Part shown: piece by piece, positions 17,112 through 25,394 of the stretch
Numbering within the stretch: position 1 is the stretch's first letter
Layout of the letters: the number at the start of each line of letters is the position of its first letter
Assembly (NCBI RefSeq): GCF_000956545.1
Contig: NZ_JYIT01000074.1
Location: 30,567-94,566, forward strand
Source of the DNA: Microbacterium azadirachtae
Lineage (GTDB): Bacteria; Actinomycetota; Actinomycetes; Actinomycetales; Microbacteriaceae
Direction of reading: 5' to 3'
DNA length: 64,000 nucleotides
Notes under the pieces: model-generated
The model's input: only the letters and a program-made list of their open reading frames with translations
Database searches by the model: none
What the model was told of the DNA's origin: nothing
Translations under genes and position numbers: made by a program

Positions 17112-17960
17112 TCAGACCGCTTCCTTGACCGCTTGCTCGTCAGTGCCGAGCGAAGCTTCGGGCACCTTGCCTTCGATGACATCGACGAGCGCGACGTTCC
17201 ATTCTTCGCGGTTCTCGATGAACGCCACATGCCCGCTGTTCTCGAAGTAGGTGAGGGTTGCGTTCGGAAGTAGCCGTCGCGCTTCCTCGGACCACTGCGG
17301 GTCCCAGATGAGGTCGTGGCGTCCGGTGAAGATGGCCACGGGGACGCGGAGGGTGGGCAACTGTTCCCGCATGTCGGTATCGACCAGTGCCTGGAAGCTC
17401 GTGAGTCCGACGAAGGCGGGGACTTTCCAGCCGGTCTGGACGAAGAGCTCTTCAGTGGCCTTCAGATCGGTGCGATGGAAGTTGTTGGCGTAGAGGCCGG
17501 CGATGGTCTCGGTGCGCGCGACTCGCACGGCTTCGATGAGTCCGCTCACGTCATCGGCGGGGGTTCCGAACGGTGCGTTCGGTGCCTGCCAGAAGCGGGG
17601 GCCGCTGCCGGTGATGACGAGGCGTCCGATGCGCTCGGGGTGTTCGTGCGCGTACTTCAGACCGATGTGTCCCCCCATGGACCAACCCACGAGGGTGACG
17701 TCGTGAAGATCGAGGCCGAGGATGAGGGTGTGCAGGTCGCGCACGAAGAGGTCGTAGTCGTACACCCCCCACGGTTTGTCTGAAGCGCCGTGGCCTCGGA
17801 GGTCGACTGTGATGCAGCGGTAGTGCGAGGCCAGATCGAGCACTTGGTAGTCCCAGCAGTCGCCGCTGCCGGCCCAGCCGTGAACGAATACGATGGGGCG
17901 ACCGGTCCCTCGGTCCTGATATGCGAGCTGGATTCCGGGGTCGACTTCGATGGTGGGCAT
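17112..17960 (-). CDS. Alpha/beta hydrolase
   Basis: Hydrolase of 282 residues. It has the HGWAGSGDCWD oxyanion motif, DLRGHGASDKP, nucleophile GWSMGG (Ser at about 96), acid Asp in FTGRHDLIWD, and catalytic His in ENSGHVAFIE. AAAGGAG lies 5 nt before the ATG at 17960, which is better placed than the GTG 6 nt upstream. The fold covers esterases, lactonases, haloperoxidase-like enzymes and C-C hydrolases. The operon context favours ester or lactone cleavage. Confidence 0.85.
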   Translation of the reverse strand: MPTIEVDPGIQLAYQDRGTGRPIVFVHGWAGSGDCWDYQVLDLASHYRCITVDLRGHGASDKPWGVYDYDLFVRDLHTLILGLDLHDVTLVGWSMGGHIGLKYAHEHPERIGRLVITGSGPRFWQAPNAPFGTPADDVSGLIEAVRVARTETIAGLYANNFHRTDLKATEELFVQTGWKVPAFVGLTSFQALVDTDMREQLPTLRVPVAIFTGRHDLIWDPQWSEEARRLLPNATLTYFENSGHVAFIENREEWNVALVDVIEGKVPEASLGTDEQAVKEAV

Positions 17961-17995
17961 GTTCACTCCTTTGTGGTGGGTTGGGTGGGGTCAGG

Positions 17996-18808
17996 TCAGG
18001 AGAGAAGGTGGACGATCTCGCGAGCGATGACGTCAGGGTCTTCAAGGTGGAGGAGGTGACCTCCCGCCGGTACTTCTATGTACCGGCGCTGGGGTAGAGC
18101 ATTGGCGATGGCCCGCCCGTTCTCGACGGGGAGAACCCGGTCGTTGGTGCCATGGATGATGAGGACGGGTACTGAGATCAGCTCGGTGGGCACACCGACC
18201 GCGAGGAAGCGTTCGCACGCCTGATACTGTGCCTGCCAGACCCGTCGGTCCGTCGGGTTATCGAGGCGCGCGGCAAGGAGCGCTTCGTAGGCTTCGGGGT
18301 GTGCGTCCGGCCATCCCTCGCGGAATGAGAGTGGCATTGTCTTCCGCGCATACTGCGCCGGTGTTTCGTCCTCGGTCTCGAGCCAGGCCGCCCGAGTTGT
18401 CTCGGGTACCGGGGTTGCTCGGCTTCCCCCGGCACTGGTGCCGATCAGTACCAGTCGTTCGACGAGGTCGGGTCGGCTGAGCGCGAGGGTCTGAGCGATG
18501 TAGCCGCCCATGGAGTAGCCAATCACCGGCACCGGTCCGCCCAAGCGTTCGATCGCCAGCGCCGCATCCTCCGCGAGCATCTCTATGGGCGTGGCGGGCG
18601 TGTTTCCCCGGGTCGATCGGCCGGTGCCGCGGTTGTCCAACGCGCACACGCTGACATCCGGGGCCAGCGCAGCGCGGAGCGGAGCTGCCGCCCACGATGC
18701 GTAGCCGAGGCCGTTCAGCAGCAACACCGGGCGCCTGCCCTCGACGATCTCCAGATGCAGGTCAGCGCCGTCGGTGGTGCGGACCCATTCGTCCGTGAGC
18801 GCACTCAT
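17996..18808 (-). CDS. Alpha/beta hydrolase
   Basis: Hydrolase of 270 residues with LLLNGLGYASWAA, LDNRGTGRST, nucleophile GYSMGG, Asp in IHGTNDRVLP and His in PAGGHLLHLE, so the full catalytic triad is present. It resembles 3-oxoadipate enol-lactonase-like and related esterases. The start codon overlaps the dehydrogenase stop (ATGA), indicating translational coupling. A second hydrolase follows 35 nt downstream. The specific substrate is unknown. Confidence 0.85.
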   Translation of the reverse strand: MSALTDEWVRTTDGADLHLEIVEGRRPVLLLNGLGYASWAAAPLRAALAPDVSVCALDNRGTGRSTRGNTPATPIEMLAEDAALAIERLGGPVPVIGYSMGGYIAQTLALSRPDLVERLVLIGTSAGGSRATPVPETTRAAWLETEDETPAQYARKTMPLSFREGWPDAHPEAYEALLAARLDNPTDRRVWQAQYQACERFLAVGVPTELISVPVLIIHGTNDRVLPVENGRAIANALPQRRYIEVPAGGHLLHLEDPDVIAREIVHLLS

Positions 18809-19911
18809 TCGGGGAACTCGATCAGCTGACGGATCGCCCGACCCTCGGCGAGCTCATCCATGGCCGCGTTCACGTCCTCAAGGCCGATCCGCGCGGTGAT
18901 GAGTTCGTGCAGCGGCAGCCGGCCCTCACGCCAGAGGCGTTCGAACTTCGGGATATCTCTCGACGGGACCGCCGATCCGAGATAGCTGCCGACGATCTCA
19001 CGGGCCCCAGCGACGAGGCCGAGGGGCGAGATCTGGGCACGAACACCCTTCGACGGGAGTCCGACCGAGACTGTCCGGCCGCCGACTGCGGTGATCGAAA
19101 CCGCGGTCTCGAAAGCCTTCCCCGACCCTGCCGCCTCGATGACACCCTCTGCTTCGACCGCGCCGACGGCTTCTGCCGGGTCGAAGACTGCGTCGGCACC
19201 CAGCTCGAGCGCCTTCGCACGCTTCGCCTGCAGCGGATCAACTCCGATCACCCGGATCCCGGGAAGGCTTCGCGCCACGAGCAGCGCGGCCATCCCGACG
19301 CCACCGAGACCAACGATCGCGATGGTCTGCCCGGGCCGCGGCCGGACGGCGTTGAGCACGGCACCACCTCCGGTCAACACCGCGCATCCAAGCAATGCGG
19401 CAATGTCGCTTGGCACGTCGTCGCCGACCGGCACCACCGATCGGTGATCGACGACGGCATACGTGGCGAACGCAGACACACCGAGATGGTGTGCAACGCG
19501 TTCACCGTCATGCGAGATCCGCTTCGCGCCCGACAGCAGCTCGCCCGCGTTGTTCGCTGCGGAACCCTGCTCGCACGGCAGCCGCCCGTCGGTCGCGCAT
19601 GCGGAACATTCGCCGCATCGGGGAAGGAAGGCCATCACCACTCTGCGCCCAATGAGGCGGAAGTCGGTGCCCTCGCCCACATCGATCACGGTGCCCGCGG
19701 CCTCGTGTCCGAGAAGCATCGGAAGCGGCCGCAGCCGGTTGCCGTCCACGACGGAAAGGTCGGAATGGCAGAGGCCTGCCGCCTCGATTCGCACCAACAG
19801 TTCACCGGGGCCAGGATCGTCGAGCTCGAGCTCTTCGATCTGAATCGGCCGCGATTCCCGATAGGGCGCGGTGCTCGATGAAGTGGTGAGCACTGCTCCT
19901 CGTATCCGCAT
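18805..19911 (-). CDS. Zinc-dependent alcohol dehydrogenase
   Basis: Medium-chain dehydrogenase of 368 residues. Catalytic zinc ligands are in GLCHSD and GHEAAG. The structural zinc lobe is CGECSAC with a fourth Cys (LPCEQG). The NAD-binding motif GLGGVGMAA is followed by VIGVDPL, whose Asp favours NAD. The start at 19911 has AAGGAGG about 9 nt upstream, and eight extra upstream codons were rejected. First gene of the minus-strand operon with two hydrolases, a secreted lipase and a transporter, divergent from a PucR-type regulator. It probably oxidises the alcohol freed by ester cleavage. Confidence 0.9.
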   Translation of the reverse strand: MRIRGAVLTTSSSTAPYRESRPIQIEELELDDPGPGELLVRIEAAGLCHSDLSVVDGNRLRPLPMLLGHEAAGTVIDVGEGTDFRLIGRRVVMAFLPRCGECSACATDGRLPCEQGSAANNAGELLSGAKRISHDGERVAHHLGVSAFATYAVVDHRSVVPVGDDVPSDIAALLGCAVLTGGGAVLNAVRPRPGQTIAIVGLGGVGMAALLVARSLPGIRVIGVDPLQAKRAKALELGADAVFDPAEAVGAVEAEGVIEAAGSGKAFETAVSITAVGGRTVSVGLPSKGVRAQISPLGLVAGAREIVGSYLGSAVPSRDIPKFERLWREGRLPLHELITARIGLEDVNAAMDELAEGRAIRQLIEFPE

Positions 19912-20000
19912 TGCTTTTCGCCTCCTTGCGTCCACACGAGTCTGGCGAACACACCCCTCAATGTTGATGTGCGCTCAAACCACAATCTTCCGGTGCTTAT

Positions 20001-21695
20001 GTGACAAGACTCCACTTCGACGAGAATGTCGGCATGGGAACTACCGTGCGAGACCTGGCCGTCACCCTCACCGAGATCGCTCGCGACATTGCGACGCTGG
20101 GTTCACCGGACCTGCTGTTGGCGTCGATCGTGCGACGCGTCCGCCAACAAGTCGGGACCGATATCGCGTACATCAGCCTGAACGACGCCGACCTCGGCGA
20201 GACATACATCCGCACCACAGACGGCGTACGCACCGACGCGTACGCGGCGATCCGAATGCCGCTCGGCACGGGGGTGCTTGGCCTTGCGGCGGGCGGTGTG
20301 ATCGCAGAGACGCCGGACTACCTGCCTGACGAAGGGAAGACGCATCTGCCAGACATCGATCGGGTGGTCCAGGTCGAGGGCGTTCGCGCAATCCTCGGCG
20401 CCCCACTGAGGGTGTCGGGCAAAGTCCTCGGCGCGCTCATGACCGCAAACCGCAGACCGGGGACCTTCACGGTCGATCAGCGCGAGAGCCTCGAGCGCCT
20501 GGCAAGCCTGGCTGCCGCGGCCGTTGAGCTGGTGGCAGCCAAGCATTCAGAACGGGAGGCGCACGAGCTCGCCCAGCGTGCGGCAACCGAACGCGACCAG
20601 CTCGTGCAGGCCGAGAATGCTCGCGAGCAGCTTGACCTCCTGCTGTCGAGTGAGCTCGTAGAGCAACGTGGCCTCGAGGACCTCCTGCAAGCGGCGACGA
20701 CGATCATCAGCGGAGGCGTCGAGGTCCGCGACGGACATGGCTACATCCTGGCAGCCGCCACCCCAACCACCGATGACCCGCACACCCCGCAGGCAAGCGC
20801 GAGCGCACCTCTGATTGGACCCGCACGACCCGGGACCGTGGTGATTCACGTTCAAGCCAGCCAGCTCGAAGCCCAGAAGCTCGCCGATCTACTCGCCCGA
20901 TACGCGAGCATCGCCCTCGTCCACGACCGGTCGCTCGACGATGTGCGCCACTTCCACGAGAACGAGCTCGTCGGGGCCCTTCTCGCCTCGAACGACCCCG
21001 AGCGCCCAGCCTCCTCGTCCGCGATGATCCACCGCGCGCTCGGCTCCACCGGCGCGATGTGCATCGCCGTACTCCTCCCCGCGCAAGCCGACGAGCCCGG
21101 CCGCCGCCGCCTCGTCAGGCACGTTCGATCGCTGGCAAGGCGAAGCCATACGATCGTCGCAGCCCACCTCGGCCGCATCGTCGTCGTCTCCCGAGATACC
21201 GAGGACGAACTGCGCGAACGCCTCACACCACTGATCGCAGACGCCTCCTGCTTCGGGGGTGTCGCCGTCGCAGCAACCCTTGCTCTCGCACCCGCCGCAT
21301 ACGACCAAGCCGCCGGCATCGCTGCATCGATGCGCGCCCTCGGCCGACCGGGCTCGCTCGCAGGAACCGCAGAAGCCGGCATCGCCGGCTTGATGCTTCG
21401 GACCGGCGACCCCGAAACAGCGAAGCGCTTCGTCGCCGCACACCTCAGCCCCCTGAACGACAGCCCGCGCGGCGACGCACTGCTGCAGACCGCGCTGGCC
21501 TACCTGGATGCACACGGCGCTATCAACGAAGCCGCCAGAACCCTGCACCTACACCCGAACACCATCCGGCAACGACTGGAACGGATCGACTCCGAACTCG
21601 GCCCCTCATGGCGAGAGGGAGCACACCGCCTCGACGTCCACGTCGCGCTCCGGCTCTGGCAACTCTCACGCGACATCCCCACCAACACGACCTGA
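20001..21695 (+). CDS. GAF and PucR/CdaR-type transcriptional regulator
   Basis: Regulator of 564 residues. A GAF domain occupies about residues 30-180 (GTGVLGLAAGGVIAETPDYL, GAPLRVSGKVLGALMTANR). A coiled linker follows at about 180-225, then a central CdaR/GGDEF-like region. The C-terminal PucR HTH (AYLDAHGAINEAARTLHLHP, NTIRQRLERID) is near 515-550. The GTG at 20001 lacks a clear ribosome site, and ATG 20034 is an alternative. It is divergent from the alcohol dehydrogenase operon, which it most likely activates in response to a small ligand bound by GAF. Confidence 0.88.
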   Translation: MTRLHFDENVGMGTTVRDLAVTLTEIARDIATLGSPDLLLASIVRRVRQQVGTDIAYISLNDADLGETYIRTTDGVRTDAYAAIRMPLGTGVLGLAAGGVIAETPDYLPDEGKTHLPDIDRVVQVEGVRAILGAPLRVSGKVLGALMTANRRPGTFTVDQRESLERLASLAAAAVELVAAKHSEREAHELAQRAATERDQLVQAENAREQLDLLLSSELVEQRGLEDLLQAATTIISGGVEVRDGHGYILAAATPTTDDPHTPQASASAPLIGPARPGTVVIHVQASQLEAQKLADLLARYASIALVHDRSLDDVRHFHENELVGALLASNDPERPASSSAMIHRALGSTGAMCIAVLLPAQADEPGRRRLVRHVRSLARRSHTIVAAHLGRIVVVSRDTEDELRERLTPLIADASCFGGVAVAATLALAPAAYDQAAGIAASMRALGRPGSLAGTAEAGIAGLMLRTGDPETAKRFVAAHLSPLNDSPRGDALLQTALAYLDAHGAINEAARTLHLHPNTIRQRLERIDSELGPSWREGAHRLDVHVALRLWQLSRDIPTNTT

Positions 21696-21715
21696 CAGAT
21701 CCCTCCGCATCTGTC
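21694..21715 (+). terminator. Weak hairpin at the regulator stop
   Basis: GACAGAT and ATCTGTC pair as a 7-bp stem with an 8-nt loop over and just after the stop codon of the PucR-type gene. The short stem and absence of a U-run keep confidence low. Confidence 0.35.
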
Positions 21716-22419
21716 CGTATCCCGTGCTCGTTCATCGACGCATGGCCCACGACCTGACACCGAGCAGCGCCAAGCACCTCCCACTACCGCCATAGCGCGA
21801 GTTTCAACTCCGCAGCATGCCAATCTCTCGGTCCGAGCACCCTAATGGTGTCGAGGATCCGGCGCCATCTCCTGCGTCAACTGACCGACCACGACCACTC
21901 CGAGCAGTCATGGGACTCAGCCCCCCGCCAGCTCTGCCTTGAGCCACATCGGAGCGACGCACCAGGGCCAGATGAACTTGACATAGCCATACCGAATCGG
22001 TCGACAACATCATCATCACTGCTCAACTCGTCCTCCCATAAGCCAGACCCTGCAGCCAGGCCGACACGTTGCAATGCCGTCACAGGCGGCCGAGGGCCAC
22101 GCACATTTTGATGGATCCTCGTCACTGAATCGAGCGATTCACGATGCCGCGAGACGGCGTCACCTCCGTAGCCCGCGTTCTTGGCTCCGTGACCGGCGGC
22201 TAGCGTTCCTCTGGCCCACACCAATGACTGCCACAGACACCGTCCTCGAGGGGACCGCTGAGAAACTCTCCCACACCGACTCTTCGCTCCGTCAAGGCGA
22301 GCCACGATGTCTGAGACCTTGCGGGCCTAGGTCACTTCACGGGAAGCACCGAACGGGCCGCAGTAATTGGCCGCTCGTGCGTTGAGCGATTAGCCAAGGG
22401 CAGTGTCGGTCCCTGTGGC
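21716..22419. other. 700-nt stretch without a recognised gene
   Basis: No frame on either strand gave a recognisable protein. A 16-bp palindrome (TGAATCG-AG-CGATTCA, 22126-22141) is the only symmetrical element noted. The region separates two convergent transcription units and may be decayed coding DNA. Confidence 0.4.
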
Positions 22420-23295
22420 TCACGGGAGCAACGTGTTCAGAACTTCGGAGCTCAGTTCCGCACTCCGAAGTGGCGACCGGTCAATCCAGTTGCGATGCGT
22501 TTCGAGAATGATGGCCTCCACGCCGATCCCAATGGCCCCCGCGATGAGCCCATTGACATCGAGGTTGCCGCATCCGAGTTCGACGCTGTCAGTTCTGTCG
22601 ATGGGTGTGAGCGATGGGCCGCGCCGCCGAGAACCACGATCTGTGATGTGAAGCAGCTTCATCCGCGCGTCGATCCGCTCCATGAGAACAAGCGGGTTGG
22701 CACCAGCAGCTGCGGCCCAGTAGCAATCGAACTCGATGCCGAGCTTGTCGGGGTCAGTGTGTGCGAGGAGAAAATCGAAGGCGGTAGTCCCTGACTTAGT
22801 GCGTCGGAACTCAACTGAGTGATTGTGGTACAGCAGACCCAATCTGCGCTCTTGAAGCGATCTGCCCGCAACGTTCAGCCTCTCCGAGAGGCTCAGCAGT
22901 GCATCTTCATCGGTGTAGTCGAATCGGTACATTCCGGTGACGACGACTGTTCGCGTACCGAAAGAGGCAGCAACAGCGGCCACGCCATCCGGGTCTTTCT
23001 CGATAGTCCCCAAATCCTCATGCAGCGCCACCACGCTCAGTCCTGCTGTCCGAACGTGCGATGCCCAATCCACCTTGCCCGCTCTGCCGATAGGCATGCC
23101 GGCGAGGCGTGTGAGCGCGCGCACAAGCGGTGACGTTGGACGCGTCATGAATCCGTTGAGTTCGATGCCCTCGAAGCCCATGGTCTTCAGCTTCGCGAGG
23201 ACCTCGTGGGCGCTTCGAGAGGACGAGACGATCGAGCCGATCTGGATCTGTTGGATGGCGCGCAATGGTCGGGAAACGGGCATGAGATCACTCAT
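22420..23295 (-). CDS. TIM-barrel sugar isomerase/epimerase
   Basis: Xylose-isomerase-like TIM-barrel protein of 291 residues. Barrel and metal-site motifs include GFEGIELNGFM, VALHEDLGTIE, LLYHNHSVEF, LGIEFDCYWAAAAGANP and ILETHR. The family isomerises or epimerises keto sugars, inosose or sugar acids using a divalent metal. The start follows the TetR stop directly (TGA then ATG), so both are one transcript. Proximity to glycoside-degrading genes suggests action on a released sugar or its 3-keto derivative. Confidence 0.85.
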   Translation of the reverse strand: MSDLMPVSRPLRAIQQIQIGSIVSSSRSAHEVLAKLKTMGFEGIELNGFMTRPTSPLVRALTRLAGMPIGRAGKVDWASHVRTAGLSVVALHEDLGTIEKDPDGVAAVAASFGTRTVVVTGMYRFDYTDEDALLSLSERLNVAGRSLQERRLGLLYHNHSVEFRRTKSGTTAFDFLLAHTDPDKLGIEFDCYWAAAAGANPLVLMERIDARMKLLHITDRGSRRRGPSLTPIDRTDSVELGCGNLDVNGLIAGAIGIGVEAIILETHRNWIDRSPLRSAELSSEVLNTLLP

Positions 23296-23910
23296 TCACG
23301 CCTCGTTCGTGGAGATCATGCGCACGAACCGCTCCAGTAGGGGGAGAACAGGTCGATCAGGATCGAGCAGCGATTGGATGCGAAGGCCGTCGATCATCGC
23401 GAGAACCATGGTGACCTTCTCCTCGGCAGTGACTGTCTCTCCGTCATTCAACATCGCTAGTTGCCCGCCGTTGAGGTATTGGCGCATGCGCTGCTTCCGC
23501 GCCATGAAGAACTCGTGTGCGGGGTGCGAAGGGTTGGTGGCGGCGATGGTGATGGCGAGCCAGTTGCGTTGATGATTCGGATGGCTGAACTCGTCTTCTA
23601 ACACGCTGGCGAGCACGCGCTCGGCGGGGACTCGGGAGGTCATGATCTGGTGCGCGACTGCTTCGTCATCTGCATCGCGCTGAGCGAGCGCCGCTAGCAG
23701 GAGCTCTTCCTTGCTCGCGAAATGCCGCAGGAGTGCGGCATGTGTGACCCCTGCCCGAACAGCGATGTCACGCAGGGATGCGCGGTCGTATCCGTGTTCC
23801 GCGAACCCAGCGAGGGCGGCGCGGACGATCTCGGCACGTCGCGCGGACGTACCGGCGTAAGGCCCTCGCCTTCTCGCGCCTTGTTCGGCTGGTGCCAACT
23901 TCTCGGCCAT
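23296..23910 (-). CDS. TetR-family repressor of the glycoside module
   Basis: Regulator of 204 residues with a TetR HTH at about 25-70 (RRAEIVRAALAGFAEHGYDR, LRDIAVRAGVTHAALLRHFA). A C-terminal helical ligand domain follows. It is divergent from the transporter gene at 24057. Two identical-pattern palindromes sit between them at 23953-23969 and 23982-23998, the expected place for its operators. It probably represses both transcripts until a glycoside-derived inducer binds. Confidence 0.9.
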   Translation of the reverse strand: MAEKLAPAEQGARRRGPYAGTSARRAEIVRAALAGFAEHGYDRASLRDIAVRAGVTHAALLRHFASKEELLLAALAQRDADDEAVAHQIMTSRVPAERVLASVLEDEFSHPNHQRNWLAITIAATNPSHPAHEFFMARKQRMRQYLNGGQLAMLNDGETVTAEEKVTMVLAMIDGLRIQSLLDPDRPVLPLLERFVRMISTNEA

Positions 23911-23952
23911 CGCGAACCTCCTTCCGCGTCCGGTTTTTCGCTCTTGCCAAGA

Positions 23953-23969
23953 GTAACCACATCGGTTAC
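23953..23969. promoter_or_regulatory. TetR operator copy 1
   Basis: GTAACC-ACATC-GGTTAC, a perfect 6-bp inverted repeat with a 5-bp centre, in the tetR-transporter divergent promoter. A second copy lies 29 bp away centre to centre. Binding by the adjacent TetR protein is inferred. Confidence 0.75.
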
Positions 23970-23981
23970 CGTTCGTGAATA

Positions 23982-23998
23982 GTAACCACGACGGTTAC
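23982..23998. promoter_or_regulatory. TetR operator copy 2
   Basis: GTAACC-ACGAC-GGTTAC has the same arms as copy 1 and differs only in the centre. The roughly three-helical-turn spacing would let two dimers bind the same DNA face. Confidence 0.75.
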
Positions 23999-24056
23999 GT
24001 TTGGTGGCGTGATGCTCGCGTCTCGCCGAACCCCATCACCCGATAAAGGAGTCTCG

Positions 24057-25394
24057 GTGAAAAACAACGATCCCTCCCCCGGATCTACTGATGTGTCACC
24101 CGCGGCCGCCCACTTCGTCAACGACACGAAGGCGTCTGCCCAAGCCGGTTCTGAACCGCCGCTGGGGCGGGTGAGTGGTGGGTACATCTTCTGGCTCATG
24201 CTCGCCAGCTTCGGCGCGTCGATTGCCATGATGGTGCCTCTGTCGTATGGGATCGCGTTGCGGATCAGTGAACTCGCTCCCGGGCATGAGGAGGTTCTCG
24301 GGTTCATCACCGGGACGGCGCAGGCTGTCTTCCTTGTGATCAGTCCCCTCGTTGGTATGTGGAGCGATAGGACGAGGTCGCGTTGGGGACGGCGCACGCC
24401 GTTCATCTTTCTCGGTACCGCGATCGGCCTTGCCGGGCTGGTACTGATGGGGCTGGCGCCGAATCTGCTCGTCGTGGGGGCCGGCTGGGTGCTGGGGATG
24501 TCCGGTTGGTCTATCTCGGGCGCTGCGATTCAGAACATCCAGGCAGACAAGCTGCCGGAGCAGCAGCGAGGCAAGGTCTCTGCCCTGACGGGGCTGATGA
24601 CGCAGATTGCGCCAGTTCTGGGGATCGGTGTCGCGTACGCAGTGTCGTCCAACACCATGCTGGTGTTTGTCGTTCCGGGGGCTATCGGTGCCGTGCTTCT
24701 GGCCTTGTTCCCTGTGCTCAAGCCTGAAGGCAGTTCACGCGATCTCGGGCAGGGCTCGAAGGTCACAGCTCGGTCAGTGTTCGGCAGCTATGGCTTCAAC
24801 ATCCGCAAGTACCCTGATTTTGCGTGGAACTGGCTCGGCCGGTTCGTGTTTTTCATCGGCCTGTATTTCAACACCACTTTCGGGACGTTCTTCTACGCGC
24901 AGCGGCTGGCCCTTCCGGTCAAGGAGGTCGCCGGAGTCGTCGCGACGATCGGCATGCTCGGTGTGGTGGCCGCAGCCGGCGGGGCGCTCCTTGGAGGGTT
25001 CCTTTCCGACAAGCTGCAGCGCAGGCGGCTGTTCGTCGTCATCGCAGCATTCCTGTTCGTTGCTGGGGCAATCGCCGAGGCGACCGCGTGGTCACTGCCG
25101 CAGCTCATCCTGGGCGCCGTGTTCATGCAGTTGGCGATCGCGGTTTTCGCGACCGTCGACCAGGCGATTATCTTCGCGATCATCCCTGAACGGAGCGAGA
25201 CGGGCAGGTACATGGCGATTGTGGCATTCGCGCAGAAGATCCCTAGCGCCGTTGCACCGCTGCTCGCTTCGGTGGTGATCACCATCGGCGCCCTCGGCGA
25301 CACGAAGAACTACACGCTGCTTTACCTCCTCGGCGCGTCTCTCGCGCTCATCGGCGGACTCATCATTCTCCTGAAAGTGAAAGGCGTCCGATGA
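24057..25394 (+). CDS. MFS transporter (GPH/SLC45-like glycoside importer)
   Basis: Transporter of 445 residues with about twelve membrane segments. RTRSRWGRRTPFIFLGTAIG is the loop 2-3 signature of the glycoside-pentoside-hexuronide/SLC45-like MFS group. GTG at 24057 follows AAAGGAG with a 5-nt spacer; an ATG 48 nt upstream has no ribosome site. The stop overlaps the GH78 start as ATGA. It is first in the operon controlled by the TetR operators, so it likely imports the rhamnosylated glycoside cleaved by the next two enzymes. Confidence 0.88.
   Translation: MKNNDPSPGSTDVSPAAAHFVNDTKASAQAGSEPPLGRVSGGYIFWLMLASFGASIAMMVPLSYGIALRISELAPGHEEVLGFITGTAQAVFLVISPLVGMWSDRTRSRWGRRTPFIFLGTAIGLAGLVLMGLAPNLLVVGAGWVLGMSGWSISGAAIQNIQADKLPEQQRGKVSALTGLMTQIAPVLGIGVAYAVSSNTMLVFVVPGAIGAVLLALFPVLKPEGSSRDLGQGSKVTARSVFGSYGFNIRKYPDFAWNWLGRFVFFIGLYFNTTFGTFFYAQRLALPVKEVAGVVATIGMLGVVAAAGGALLGGFLSDKLQRRRLFVVIAAFLFVAGAIAEATAWSLPQLILGAVFMQLAIAVFATVDQAIIFAIIPERSETGRYMAIVAFAQKIPSAVAPLLASVVITIGALGDTKNYTLLYLLGASLALIGGLIILLKVKGVR

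Noticed and set aside
22126..22141. Palindrome TGAATCG-AG-CGATTCA
   Set aside because: Isolated in a gene-poor stretch, with no promoter or gene start nearby; chance is likely.
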